Assembly (NCBI GenBank): GCA_000717735.1
Contig: JOBE01000051.1
Location: 1 to 50,780, forward strand
Direction: 5' to 3'
Length of the DNA stretch: 50,780 nucleotides
From: Streptomyces griseoluteus
Lineage (GTDB): Bacteria; Actinomycetota; Actinomycetes; Streptomycetales; Streptomycetaceae
Of the stretch, positions 1 through 9,487 are shown piece after piece. A model generated the notes under the pieces. That model was not told the origin of the DNA. It made no database searches and saw only the letters and a program-made list of their open reading frames with translations. Position numbers and translations under genes: made by a program. How positions within the stretch are numbered: position 1 is the stretch's first letter; the number at the start of each line of letters is the position of its first letter.

Positions 1-52
1 CATGCGAGATCTAGTACGGTCTCGTGGGCTCGGAGATGTGTATAAGAGACAG
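1..52. other. Illumina Nextera i7 adapter left on contig end
   Basis: Positions 19-52 match the Nextera index-2 adapter, ending in the transposon mosaic end (positions 34-52, AGATGTGTATAAGAGACAG). Positions 11-18 (CTAGTACG) match the adapter-strand form of the N702 index, and 5-10 match the end of the P7 flow-cell tail. This is library sequence, not genome. Any reading frame crossing it is artificial, and the true contig begins at about 53. Confidence 0.97.
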
Positions 53-153
53 GCGCCTGCCGAGATCCTGGCAGCACCGGGCGGGCCCGGAGGCCCGGTA
101 CGAGCACCGTCACCCTTGGTGCGTACGTCCGAGCCCCCCGGCGCGCGGACTTC

Positions 154-1491
154 TCAGCCGATCGGCGCGTACAGCACGCCCAGCTTGTCGATCTCGCTGC
201 CCGACCGACCCGTGAAGCCGACGATCTGCAGGCCGGCGGGTGCGGTGAAGGTCTTCGTGTCCGAGGTCGCCGTGCCGGTGGAGAGGGAGCGGCCCCGGTC
301 GGTCGTGAAGGCCGCGGAGAAGATCCGCGTACGGCCGTCCTTCTGGCCCTGCGTCAGACGCACCGAGGTGAGGTGCTCGCCGGAGGCGAGAGTCAGGGAC
401 GTCGCCGTGCCGCCCGTGCCGCCGTGCGCCAGGACCGTGCCGCCGTCGTGCGTCAGCGACACCGCGTCCAGGCGGGAGCCGCCACGCAGGGTCAGCGTGC
501 GTGGGGACACCGTGGCCGGCAGGTCGTCCGCGTCGTTGAAGGCGAGGCCGTGGGGGCCGCCGTAGAAGTCGCTCGCCCTGAGGGAGGGGGCGAGGGCGTA
601 GGAGAAGTCGACCGTGTGCGGGTAGTGGTCGGAGAGGTGCTTGCCGTCGGAACGGAGGAACGACGCCCACGCGTTGTCGTAGCGGGTGGCGCTCAGGCTC
701 AGCAGCGCGCTGCCGCGGTAGAGGACCTTGTCGACGACCTCGCAGGTGTTGGCGGGGGCGGCGGAGTCGCAGAGCAGCGGGTCGCTGCCCTGTGCGGGCG
801 CGGTGCCGCCCTTGACCAGGTCGATCCACGGGTCCTTCAGACCGTTCTCGGACAGCAGGGTGCGGATGTTGTCGCCCGCGCGCGTGTACCGCGTGTTCGT
901 GTCGCCCATGACGATCACGGCGTTGCCCGAGGAGTGGGCCTGGATGAAGTCGGACAGCTGCTCGATGTTGGCGCGGCGGGCGGCGAGGGCGTCATCGGTG
1001 CTGTCGGCGTTGGTGTGCACGTTGTAGAGATCCACGAAGACGCCCTCGGCAAGGCGCGTGCGGGCCAGTGAGAAGCCCTTCGGCGTCAGGCAGTTGGTCC
1101 CGGTGCAGTTGTCCCACCTGACGCGCTCGAAGTCCTCGAAGGCGAGGTCGGAGAGGGTGTTGAGTCCGTCGCCCATCGCGGCTCCGCCGCTGGTCGGTGT
1201 GCGGTGGGGGTGGGTGTCGTTGGCATACAGGGAGGCGTGGTAGTTGAAGTCTTCCTGGACGTTCACGATGTCGTACGCGCCGAGCCGCTGGCCGATGAGC
1301 GGCGTGTTCGTCGCCGGGTCGCTGTCGCCGAGGCCGAGGGGGAGACCGGCGATGTTGTACGTGAGGACGTTGAAGGACCCGGTGGTGGCGGCGGCCGCCG
1401 CGGGCGTAGCGGCGGTGGCGGTGGTGGACGTGGCGGCCGGGCCGGTCAGGGCCAGGGTGGCGGCCGCGAGGGTTCCGAGGAGTCTTCTCAT
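154..1491 (-). CDS. Secreted endonuclease/exonuclease/phosphatase-fold enzyme with C-terminal jacalin-type lectin
   Basis: The 445-residue product has a signal peptide (about 1-28), then an EEP-superfamily catalytic domain (about 38-300). Expected metal and catalytic motifs are present: N46 in the LTYNIAGLP strand, E80 in VQED, H159 in YNVHT, D197 and N199 in GDTN, and D288-H289 in the SDH motif. Residues 309-443 form a jacalin-like beta-prism, rich in GG turns, of the kind that binds mannose or galactose. The family includes sphingomyelinases, nucleases and phosphodiesterases, so the substrate is open; the lectin suggests action on a glycan-bearing surface. The ATG at 1491 is chosen because GGAG lies about 10 bases upstream and the signal peptide begins there; the frame stays open further upstream without coding character. 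The gene ends about 100 bases from the contig end, so its downstream context is unknown. Confidence 0.85.
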   Translation of the reverse strand: MRRLLGTLAAATLALTGPAATSTTATAATPAAAAATTGSFNVLTYNIAGLPLGLGDSDPATNTPLIGQRLGAYDIVNVQEDFNYHASLYANDTHPHRTPTSGGAAMGDGLNTLSDLAFEDFERVRWDNCTGTNCLTPKGFSLARTRLAEGVFVDLYNVHTNADSTDDALAARRANIEQLSDFIQAHSSGNAVIVMGDTNTRYTRAGDNIRTLLSENGLKDPWIDLVKGGTAPAQGSDPLLCDSAAPANTCEVVDKVLYRGSALLSLSATRYDNAWASFLRSDGKHLSDHYPHTVDFSYALAPSLRASDFYGGPHGLAFNDADDLPATVSPRTLTLRGGSRLDAVSLTHDGGTVLAHGGTGGTATSLTLASGEHLTSVRLTQGQKDGRTRIFSAAFTTDRGRSLSTGTATSDTKTFTAPAGLQIVGFTGRSGSEIDKLGVLYAPIG

Positions 1492-1792
1492 GGTGGGGGT
1501 GTCTCCGGTCTGAGGAGCCGATGAAACATGAATGGTGCTCAGGTTCGGCGTACAACAGCCCGATAAGCAAGGGGACTTGGGGAAGCGCGAACGGATACGT
1601 GCGGCCGCAGCCGACGGGTCCGAGACGAACTCGTCCTCGCCGCCATGCCCGCCGCAGGCGGAGTCCTGGTGCCCTTCGAGGTGCCGGACGCGACCCCGTG
1701 CTGCGCGGACCACCGAGAACGAGCTCGCCGGACAGGAGGTGGCAGCGGAGTGGAGCCGGGATCATCCCGGCTCCACTCCATGGTGCGGTGTG
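1492..1792. other. Intergenic region between two minus-strand secreted-enzyme genes
   Basis: This stretch of about 300 bases holds the terminator hairpin of the esterase at 1747-1779 and the leader of the downstream gene. I found no convincing -35/-10 pair and no further gene. Confidence 0.6.
1747..1779 (-). terminator. Strong inverted-repeat terminator after the ricin-lectin esterase
   Basis: Positions 1747-1762 and 1764-1779 are perfect reverse complements (16 bp, GGAGTGGAGCCGGGAT and its complement) around a single central base. It lies 13 bases past the esterase stop codon. There is no clear T-tract, as is usual for Streptomyces terminators. The 14-mer GGAGTGGAGCCGGG recurs at 16076-16089, downstream of the GH62 gene. 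Confidence 0.85.
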
Positions 1793-3160
1793 TCATTGGA
1801 ACTGTGCGAAGAACCTCCAGATCTCTCCCTTGGTCCAGGTCGCGACGCCGCTCTCGGCGGGGGAGCCGTCGACCGGACCGGGTATGTGGCCTCCGTCGAA
1901 CGCGGCCCATTGGACGGGGTACCCGGCACGGCAGCCGGAGTACGTGGTGGTGATGTGCGTCCGGCTGCCCGGCGCGGGCTCGCGCGGGCTCTGGGGTGCG
2001 CAGCCGTTGTTGGCGGCGAATCTGTCGCGCAGGGACCGTCCTTGCGCGATGGTGAGGACGGAGTCGCCTATGCCGTGGATTCCGAAGTAGGCGATGGGCT
2101 GCGTGCCGCCGCTGCACCCGCTGATCTGACCGCCGGAGATGACCGCTACAGCCCTGAAGGCGTTCGCCCGGCTGCACGCGAGTGCGTAGCTCATGCCGCC
2201 GCCCCAGCTGAAGCCCGTGGCGAAACGCTGTGCCGTGTCGACACAGAGGCCGCCCTCGATGCGCCGGATCATGTCGTCGACGAAGGTGACGTCCTCACCG
2301 CCCGCATTGGCCCAGCCGTTACCGAGGCCCTGCGGCGCGACGAGGATGGCGCTGTTGTTCGACTGCTCCTGTTGGCCGTAGTACGACCACGCGGTCCCGC
2401 TCGTTCCGCCCGAGGCGACTTCGCCGGCGGTTCCGCCCCGCCAGTGGAACGCGAAGATCAGTCGGTAGGGATGGGCGTTGTCGTAGCCGACGGGAACCCT
2501 GAGGATGAAGTTGCGGCTCTTGCCGCCGCTCTGGATCGTGTGCGTACCACTCGCGAGAGCCGGGGCGCTGCCGCATCCGCCGCCACCGGACGACAGCTTG
2601 ATCATCTGCCATTGCTGGTTGGCGCCGCCCCAGTCGGTGTACTGGACGACATTGCCGCCTTCGGTGGTGGAAGCGCCCTGTACCTCCACGGCCTTGCCGC
2701 TGTTCCGGTTGATCAGCCGGACGTGGCCCCCGTCGGAGTCGGCCAGGCGGAACTGCTGGTGAGCGCCGTTGACGTCGGTCCACTGCGCGATCGCGGCACC
2801 GTCGGCGGTCGAGGCGCCGGCCACGTCGAGTACCTTGCCCGAATGCCTGGCCTTGAGCCGGTAGAAACCGCCGCCGGAGTCCATGAACTGCCACTGCTGG
2901 TTGGCTCCGTCGTTGCGTGTCCACTGGCTGACCCGCGCGCCGTCGGCGGTGGACGCGCCGTGGACGTCCAGCGCCTTGCCGCTGTGGCGATTGACCAGGA
3001 CGTACGAGGCTTCGGTGTCCACCGTCGCCGCCTCGGCGGGTGCCGGCTTCGCCACGACGAGCGTGCCGATCGTGAGGGTCGCCGCCACCACGACGGCGAA
3101 CCGGGACCACCAGCGATGTCCTCGCGGAGGGGAGAGGGAAGCCGCAGCGTAGGTCTTCAT
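1793..3160 (-). CDS. Secreted CE1-like esterase (feruloyl/acetylxylan or PHB-depolymerase type) with N-terminal ricin-type lectin
   Basis: The 455-residue product has a signal peptide to about A45, a CBM13/ricin-type beta-trefoil module (about 48-190, three repeats with QQW or QQF motifs and HSGK loops), a short Gly linker, and an alpha/beta-hydrolase domain (about 205-455). The nucleophile elbow is GFSWGG with S318; D366 and H425 (FDGGH) are probable triad partners. The hydrolase domain resembles the LpqC/polyhydroxybutyrate-depolymerase group, which includes actinobacterial feruloyl esterases. Next to a xylanase, removal of feruloyl or acetyl groups from xylan is the likely role, with polyester hydrolysis the main alternative. 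The lectin module is closely similar to that of the GH62 protein at 14571. The ATG at 3160 has an AAAGGG sequence upstream. Only 25 bases separate it from the upstream xylanase stop, so co-transcription is likely. Confidence 0.82.
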   Translation of the reverse strand: MKTYAAASLSPPRGHRWWSRFAVVVAATLTIGTLVVAKPAPAEAATVDTEASYVLVNRHSGKALDVHGASTADGARVSQWTRNDGANQQWQFMDSGGGFYRLKARHSGKVLDVAGASTADGAAIAQWTDVNGAHQQFRLADSDGGHVRLINRNSGKAVEVQGASTTEGGNVVQYTDWGGANQQWQMIKLSSGGGGCGSAPALASGTHTIQSGGKSRNFILRVPVGYDNAHPYRLIFAFHWRGGTAGEVASGGTSGTAWSYYGQQEQSNNSAILVAPQGLGNGWANAGGEDVTFVDDMIRRIEGGLCVDTAQRFATGFSWGGGMSYALACSRANAFRAVAVISGGQISGCSGGTQPIAYFGIHGIGDSVLTIAQGRSLRDRFAANNGCAPQSPREPAPGSRTHITTTYSGCRAGYPVQWAAFDGGHIPGPVDGSPAESGVATWTKGEIWRFFAQFQ

Positions 3161-3185
3161 CGGTTCACCCTTTCGCTGTGGCGGG

Positions 3186-4721
<1,536 letters not shown>

Positions 4722-4807
4722 TCAAAGGACGCGCACCACCGGGTCGTTACGGTCCAAGGCCGGCACCCGGCACTCGGGCCGAAGGGGGCGACACCGCCTC
4801 GGCACTC

Positions 4808-4836
4808 AGTGTGGAAACCTGACGGAAACATGTCAA
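4808..4836 (-). promoter_or_regulatory. Promoter of the xylanase gene
   Basis: Read on the minus strand, TTGACA (4836-4831) is followed after 17 bases by CACACT (4813-4808). The -35 box matches the vegetative consensus; the -10 keeps the key A and T. Initiation would be near 4801, giving a leader of about 160 bases. Confidence 0.65.
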
Positions 4837-4842
4837 GAGATT

Positions 4843-4855
4843 CGAAAGGATTTCG
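4843..4855. promoter_or_regulatory. Operator-like palindrome CGAAA-N3-TTTCG, proximal to xylanase promoter
   Basis: The sequence is CGAAAGGATTTCG, a perfect 5+3+5 inverted repeat that starts 6 bases upstream of the -35 box. It has the same arms and spacing as the site at 4910-4922 and the sites at the importer promoter. Confidence 0.7.
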
Positions 4856-4904
4856 AGGATCGGCTCCTATGGGCAGCTCCGCATCGGCTCCTGGAAGCAC
4901 AAAA

Positions 4905-4927
4905 GCCATCGAAAGTCTTTCGATGGC
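4905..4927. promoter_or_regulatory. 23-bp perfect palindrome with CGAAA-N3-TTTCG core
   Basis: Positions 4905-4915 and 4917-4927 are perfect complements around one base. The core at 4910-4922 is CGAAAGTCTTTCG. It lies about 70 bases upstream of the xylanase -35 box and is the most symmetrical copy of the motif in the window. LacI-family binding is inferred. Confidence 0.75.
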
Positions 4928-5093
4928 GTGATGTGCGTGACGTCCCTCGCCGTCAGCGCATTCACCTGCGGGCAGACGGAGGGGAACCCGGGTCGGGTGC
5001 GCATGTCGGCGCCGAACAAATCGGCGCTGGATCCGGACGACCGCTCCTCGGCGGAAGCCCGCCGTGAATGAGCATTTCCCCCGGTGTGCTTCC

Positions 5094-6107
5094 CTAGGTG
5101 CGGGGCGGTGCGGTGGAGAGCCGGACCTTGAGTTCGGTCGAGAGTTCCATCCGAGGGCTGACCAGGGGCTGGCCCTCCAGGAGCTGGAACAGTGTGCGGG
5201 CGGCGAGCCGGCCCATCTCCTCCAGCGGCTGGCGCACCGTCGTCAACGGCGGTGACAGCCAGTCGCACATCGGCAGGTCGTCGAAGCCGACGACGCTGAG
5301 GTCCTGCGGGATCCTCAGCCCGTGCTGCCGGGCGGCTTCGTAGACACCCATCGCCTGCTGGTCGCTTCCGGCGAAGATGGCGGTCGGCGGATCGGGCAGG
5401 GCGAGCAGTTCCCTGGCGCCCTGGAACCCGCCCTCGTGCTGGAAGTCGCCGTACCGGATCAGGTCGCGGTCGACCTCGATCCCGGCCCGCTCCAGGGCCG
5501 CCCGGTACCCGTCGATGCGGGCCTGGCTGCAGAGCATCTCCTTGCGCCCGCCGATCGTGGCGATCCGGCGGTGCCCCAGTTCCAGCAGGTGCTCGGTGGC
5601 GGCCAGGCCGCCCGCCCAGTTGGTCGCGCCGATGCTCGGCACGCCGTTGCCCGGCAGGTCGATCGGGTCGATGACGACCAGCGCCACCCCGGCCCGTTCG
5701 ACCTGGGTGCGCTGGGCCTGGGTGACCGACGTGGTGACGAGGATGACGCCGTCGCTGTGGTGCAGGACCGGCAGTGCGGCCCAACTCGACGGCGTGGCCT
5801 CGCCCGGCGGGACGAGCGACACGACGGTGCCGACGCTCCGCCGGGCGCACTCGGCCTCGACACCGCGCAGTATCTCCACCGCCCACGCGCTGTCCAGGCC
5901 GCCGATGATCAGGTCGACGAGGCCCGACCTGCGCGCTCTGCCCTGCCGGCCCGGCTGGAGGTAGTTGTGCGACCGCAGCAGGCCCTCGATCCGTTCGCGT
6001 GTCGAGGGTGCGACATCGGAGCGGCCGTTGATCACCTTGGAGACGGTGGCCTGCGAGACCCCCGCCTCCGCGGCGATGACGGCCAGGGTCGGACGCTGCT
6101 CGCTCAA
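5094..6107 (-). CDS. LacI-family transcriptional repressor of the xylan locus
   Basis: The product is about 337 residues. The N-terminus has a LacI helix-turn-helix (TLAVIAAEAGVSQATVSKV and the hinge-side RSDV segment), followed by a periplasmic-binding-protein-like sugar-sensing domain. It probably represses the flanking xylanase and importer genes, released by a xylo-oligosaccharide. Start choice: the frame can begin at GTG 6113, but GGAGGA (6119-6114) directly abuts that codon. The in-frame TTG at 6107-6105 sits 6 bases beyond it and is the better start. The gene is divergent from the sugar importer, and a CGAAA/TTTCG-type site overlaps its own predicted promoter, which suggests autoregulation. 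In function it would resemble the BxlR/XlnR-type regulators described in streptomycetes; orthology is not shown here. Confidence 0.92.
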   Translation of the reverse strand: MSEQRPTLAVIAAEAGVSQATVSKVINGRSDVAPSTRERIEGLLRSHNYLQPGRQGRARRSGLVDLIIGGLDSAWAVEILRGVEAECARRSVGTVVSLVPPGEATPSSWAALPVLHHSDGVILVTTSVTQAQRTQVERAGVALVVIDPIDLPGNGVPSIGATNWAGGLAATEHLLELGHRRIATIGGRKEMLCSQARIDGYRAALERAGIEVDRDLIRYGDFQHEGGFQGARELLALPDPPTAIFAGSDQQAMGVYEAARQHGLRIPQDLSVVGFDDLPMCDWLSPPLTTVRQPLEEMGRLAARTLFQLLEGQPLVSPRMELSTELKVRLSTAPPRT

Positions 6108-6149
6108 CTTCACTCCTCCGTGCGGACGCCTACGACCGGCGACAGGTAT

Positions 6150-6170
6150 CGCAAACTTTCGAAGAGTTTC
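6150..6170. promoter_or_regulatory. Degenerate operator-like site over the lacI-family promoter
   Basis: The core AAACT-N7-AGTTT (6153-6169) is an inverted repeat around TTCGAA. The GCAAACTTTCG portion (6151-6161) resembles the CGAAA/TTTCG arms found elsewhere but with one-base spacing and altered outer bases. It overlaps the predicted -10 box. Confidence 0.45.
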
Positions 6171-6193
6171 TGGGTGGCGTCACTGCTTGTCAA
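6165..6193 (-). promoter_or_regulatory. Promoter of the LacI-family gene
   Basis: On the minus strand TTGACA (6193-6188) is followed by 17 bases and GAAACT (6170-6165). The predicted -10 and start site are covered by the operator-like sequence at 6150-6170. Confidence 0.55.
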
Positions 6194-6236
6194 GACGGGC
6201 AACAGCCCCTGGTTTTAGTTAAATCGGCGACAGGTC

Positions 6237-6265
6237 TTGACCGAGAAGCCCCGCGTTCCTAGTTT
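6237..6265 (+). promoter_or_regulatory. Promoter of the xylan importer operon
   Basis: TTGACC (6237-6242) is followed by 17 bases and TAGTTT (6260-6265). Transcription should start near 6272, immediately before two overlapping operator-like palindromes, an arrangement suited to repression by blocking. Confidence 0.65.
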
Positions 6266-6281
6266 GTGGCAGCACAGAATT

Positions 6282-6305
6282 CGAGAGTATTTCGAAATAT
6301 TTTCG
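6282..6305. promoter_or_regulatory. Two overlapping CGAAA-N3-TTTCG operator-like palindromes
   Basis: The first is CGAGA-GTA-TTTCG (6282-6294, one mismatch in an arm); the second is CGAAA-TAT-TTTCG (6293-6305, perfect). They share the CG dinucleotide at 6293-6294, so two dimers would bind 11 bp apart, about one helical turn. They lie just downstream of the predicted start site of the importer operon. Confidence 0.72.
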
Positions 6306-6339
6306 GGCGTGAACCGGCATTCCCCAACCCGGAGGTCCC

Positions 6340-7632
6340 ATGGCCAGCATCCCCCCGAGCCGCCGACGCTTCCTGGCGCTCTCGGGCTTGACCGCACTGT
6401 CCGTCTCCATGGCCGCGGCCTGCGGCGTTGACGATTCCGGCGGCAAGCCGGGGGCCGACGGCAAGGTGACGTTCGCGTGGTGGAACATCGCCACGACGGA
6501 GCCGGGCAAGTCCCTCTTCCCTGAGATCTCCTCGGCGTTCATGTCCGACCACCCGAACATCGCCATCAAAACGACCTCGTTGGAGAACGAGGCGTTCAAG
6601 TCCAAACTGACCGCCACCACCTCTTCGGGCAAACTCCCCGACGTCTTCCAGACCTGGGGCGGCGGCGTGCTGCAGCAGCAGGTCGACGCGGGCCTCGTCG
6701 AGGACCTCACCGACGTGTTCGACTGGTCGTCCGACCTCACCCCGGTCTCGCTGCAGGCCTATCAGCTCGGCGGCAGGACGTACGGGGTGCCGTACGACAT
6801 CGGCATGGTCGGCTTCTGGTACAACAAGAAGCTCTTCGCCAAGGCCGGGATCACGACCCCGCCGGCCACCTGGGCCGAGCTCCTCGACGACGTCAGGAAG
6901 CTCAAGGCGGCGGGCGTCACTCCGATCGCCCTCGCGGGCAAGGAGAAATGGCCGGGACACTACTACTGGGCCTACCTCGCGATGCGCGTCGCCGGTCTCC
7001 CCGCGCTGCAAGAGGCCGCGACCACCAAGGACTTCACCGGCGCCGGCTTCGTCCAGGCGGGCGTCCACCTGAAGGAGCTGGTCGACCTCCAGCCCTTCCA
7101 GGCGGCCTTCCTCGGCGCCGGGTACGCCACCCCCGGCGGTCAGGCCGCGACCATGGGCAACGGCAAGGCGGCCATGGAGCTGATGGGCCAGTGGGGCCCT
7201 TCGGTGCAGAAGGACGCGGGGGCCGACCTCGGAGCGGACCTGGGCTTCTTCCCCTTCCCGACGGTGGACGGCGGTGCCGGCCGGGCCACCGAGGTGTTCG
7301 GCGGTGGTGGTGGCTTCGCACTGCGCAAGGGTGCCCCGAAGGAGGCGCTGGACTTCCTGAAGTTCCTCGTCCTGGAGAACGAGTCCAAGCTGCTGGCCTC
7401 CAACGGCTATCTGCCGGTGGTCAAGGGCGCGGAGAGCCAACTCACCGACGCCAACAGGAAGGTGGTGGCCGACAGCCTGGTCAAGGCGACGGGCTTCCAG
7501 CTCTTCCTCGACCAGGCCTACCCGCCGGCCGTCGGCCAGGAGGTCAACGACAGCGTCGCCGACCTCATCGCGGGCAAGAAGACGCCCGAGCAGGTCACCG
7601 AGTCGATCACCGAGGCTGCGAAGGGTGCCTAG
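6340..7632 (+). CDS. ABC sugar-binding lipoprotein (family 1 extracellular SBP)
   Basis: The 430-residue protein begins with a twin-arginine-like signal (SRRRFLALS) and a lipobox ending at C28 (MAAAC), so it should be exported, possibly by Tat, and lipid-anchored. The remainder has the family-1 solute-binding fold, including the LPDVFQTW segment and conserved Trp and Tyr positions (FWYNKKLF) typical of oligosaccharide binders. It is the receptor for the two permeases downstream. Context points to xylo-oligosaccharides, perhaps decorated ones, and BxlE-type xylobiose receptors are the natural comparison. It is the first gene of a nine-gene run and overlaps the next gene by 8 bases. No ATPase gene accompanies it; streptomycetes commonly use a shared MsiK ATPase encoded elsewhere. 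Confidence 0.93.
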   Translation: MASIPPSRRRFLALSGLTALSVSMAAACGVDDSGGKPGADGKVTFAWWNIATTEPGKSLFPEISSAFMSDHPNIAIKTTSLENEAFKSKLTATTSSGKLPDVFQTWGGGVLQQQVDAGLVEDLTDVFDWSSDLTPVSLQAYQLGGRTYGVPYDIGMVGFWYNKKLFAKAGITTPPATWAELLDDVRKLKAAGVTPIALAGKEKWPGHYYWAYLAMRVAGLPALQEAATTKDFTGAGFVQAGVHLKELVDLQPFQAAFLGAGYATPGGQAATMGNGKAAMELMGQWGPSVQKDAGADLGADLGFFPFPTVDGGAGRATEVFGGGGGFALRKGAPKEALDFLKFLVLENESKLLASNGYLPVVKGAESQLTDANRKVVADSLVKATGFQLFLDQAYPPAVGQEVNDSVADLIAGKKTPEQVTESITEAAKGA

Positions 7633-8620
7633 CTCCGTGTCCACCGAGACCGAGGAGCGCACGGAGGACGCGGCGCCGGTGCCGGTGCACCCGCCCGCCC
7701 CGGCACGGTCGCTCCTGCGCAGGTGGGGAAGCTGGGCGTCGGTCGCCTGGTTCCTCGTCCCGGCCCTGGTCCTCTTCCTCGTCTTCGTCCTCGCCCCGAT
7801 CGTCGTCGCCGTCTACACCGGCTTCTTCAAGTGGGGCGGAATCGGCCCCATGGACGACTTCGTCGGCTTCGCGAACTACACCAGGCTCTTCGACGACCAG
7901 GTCTTCCTCGGCGACCTGGGGCGCGGGCTGTATCTGATCGTCCTGTCGATCACGGTGCAGCTGCCGTTCGCGCTGTTCACCGCGGTCCTGCTCAACCAGC
8001 GGCTGCGCGGCCGGGCCGTCTACCGGATGCTGTTCTTCGCGCCGTACATCCTGTCCGAGGTCGTCACGGCGGTCCTCTTCACGATGATCTTCCTGCCCGG
8101 CGACGGCATGGCCGACCATCTCGTCGGCCTCCTCGGCCTGGAGGGGCTGCAGGGCAGGTGGTTCGCCGATCCCTCGACGGTCATGCCGACCCTGTTCGTG
8201 GTCATGATCTGGAAGTACTTCGGTTTCCACATGATGCTCTTCCTCGCCGGGCTGCAGGGCATCCCGGGCGAGATCCTCGAGGCCGCCTCCATCGACGGCG
8301 CCGGCGCCTGGCAGCGCTTCCGGCACGTGACGCTGCCGCTGCTCGGGCCGACGATCCGGATCAGCGTCTTCCTTTCGGTCATCGGGTCCATCCAGCTCTT
8401 CGACCTCGTCTGGGTCATGACCGCGGGCGGGCCTAACCACTCCTCCGAGACGATGGCGATCTCGATGTTCCAGTTCGGGTTCAAGCGGTACCAGGTCGGC
8501 TATGCCAGCGCGATCAGCGTGGTGCTGTTCATGATCAGCCTGGTCTTCTCCCTCTTCTACCAGCGTTATGTGCTCCGCCGTGACCTGAGCGGGGCCGTCA
8601 CCGCCGGAGGTGGCCGATGA
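7625..8620 (+). CDS. ABC sugar transporter permease 1 (MalF-like)
   Basis: The 331-residue protein has a charged N-terminal tail and about six membrane segments. The EAA-type cytoplasmic loop (ILEAASIDGAGAWQRFRHVTLPLLGPTI, near 218-245) docks the ATPase. It imports sugars bound by the upstream lipoprotein. The GTG at 7625 overlaps the lipoprotein stop by 8 bases; an in-frame GTG at 7637 is an alternative start with AAGG upstream. It overlaps the next gene by ATGA, implying translational coupling. Confidence 0.93.
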   Translation: MPSSVSTETEERTEDAAPVPVHPPAPARSLLRRWGSWASVAWFLVPALVLFLVFVLAPIVVAVYTGFFKWGGIGPMDDFVGFANYTRLFDDQVFLGDLGRGLYLIVLSITVQLPFALFTAVLLNQRLRGRAVYRMLFFAPYILSEVVTAVLFTMIFLPGDGMADHLVGLLGLEGLQGRWFADPSTVMPTLFVVMIWKYFGFHMMLFLAGLQGIPGEILEAASIDGAGAWQRFRHVTLPLLGPTIRISVFLSVIGSIQLFDLVWVMTAGGPNHSSETMAISMFQFGFKRYQVGYASAISVVLFMISLVFSLFYQRYVLRRDLSGAVTAGGGR

Positions 8621-9447
8621 ACGCCCGCGGGGCGGCACGCGGCCTGTCACTGCACGCCGTGATCTGGCTGATCGGCGCGTTCGTCGTCGTGCCGCTGATC
8701 TACGCGGTGATCTCCGGGTTCAAGAGCACCGGCGAGCTGACGACCAACCCGTTCGGCCTGCCGGAGCGGTGGAAGACCGGCAACTACGCCGGCATCCTCG
8801 GCGACGGAATGTTCTGGCGGCAGATCGCCAACAGCGCCGGCATCGCGATCGGCACGACCTTCTGCACGGTGGCGGTCGCCGCGATGGCGGCGTTCGTGCT
8901 GGCCCGATACGCCTTCCGCGGCCGGGAGTTGTTCTACACCCTGTTCACGATCGGATTGATGTTCCCGTTCGCGGTGGCCGTCCTGCCGCTGTTCCTCATG
9001 CTGCGCAACTTCGACCTGCTCGACAACCCGCTCGGGGTGATCCTCCCGCAGGCCGCCTTCGGGCTCCCCATGACCATCATCATCCTGCGCGGCTTCTTCC
9101 GGACCATCCCGGCGGAGATCGAGGAGGCCGCCATCGTGGACGGCTGCGGCAAGTTCCGCTTCTTCTGGAAGATCCTGCTGCCGATGGCGCGTCCGGCGCT
9201 CGGCACGGTCTCGGTACTGGCGATCGTCACGAGCTGGAACAACTTCTTCCTGCCGCTGCTGGTGTTCAACGACCCGAAATGGCAGACCATCCCGGTCGGC
9301 GTCCAGCAGTTCCAGGGCCAGTACTCGACCGACTACGCGCTCGTCCTCGCCTACATCGTGCTCGCCATGGTCCCCGCCCTCGCCTTCTACGCCGTCGCCG
9401 AACGGCAGCTGATCGGCGGCCTCACCGCCGGCGCCACCAAGGGCTGA
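8617..9447 (+). CDS. ABC sugar transporter permease 2 (MalG-like)
   Basis: The 276-residue protein has six membrane segments and the EAA loop (IEEAAIVDGCGKFRFFWKILLP, around 168-190) close to the usual position for MalG-type permeases. It pairs with permease 1 to form the channel. The start codon overlaps the previous stop in ATGA. The gene ends 40 bases before the GH30 gene. Confidence 0.93.
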   Translation: MNARGAARGLSLHAVIWLIGAFVVVPLIYAVISGFKSTGELTTNPFGLPERWKTGNYAGILGDGMFWRQIANSAGIAIGTTFCTVAVAAMAAFVLARYAFRGRELFYTLFTIGLMFPFAVAVLPLFLMLRNFDLLDNPLGVILPQAAFGLPMTIIILRGFFRTIPAEIEEAAIVDGCGKFRFFWKILLPMARPALGTVSVLAIVTSWNNFFLPLLVFNDPKWQTIPVGVQQFQGQYSTDYALVLAYIVLAMVPALAFYAVAERQLIGGLTAGATKG

Positions 9448-9487
9448 CCCCTCCCGAGCGACCTCCCTCCACCCCCGAGGAGACCTT

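Noticed and set aside
5009..5027. Terminator after the LacI-family gene
   Set aside because: The stem is only 7 bp and lies about 70 bases past the stop, so it was mentioned but not called as a terminator.
6259..7662. A long minus-strand frame opposite the sugar-binding lipoprotein gene
   Set aside because: It is an antisense shadow: the plus-strand frame has clear family motifs and a promoter, and the minus frame has no recognisable domain.
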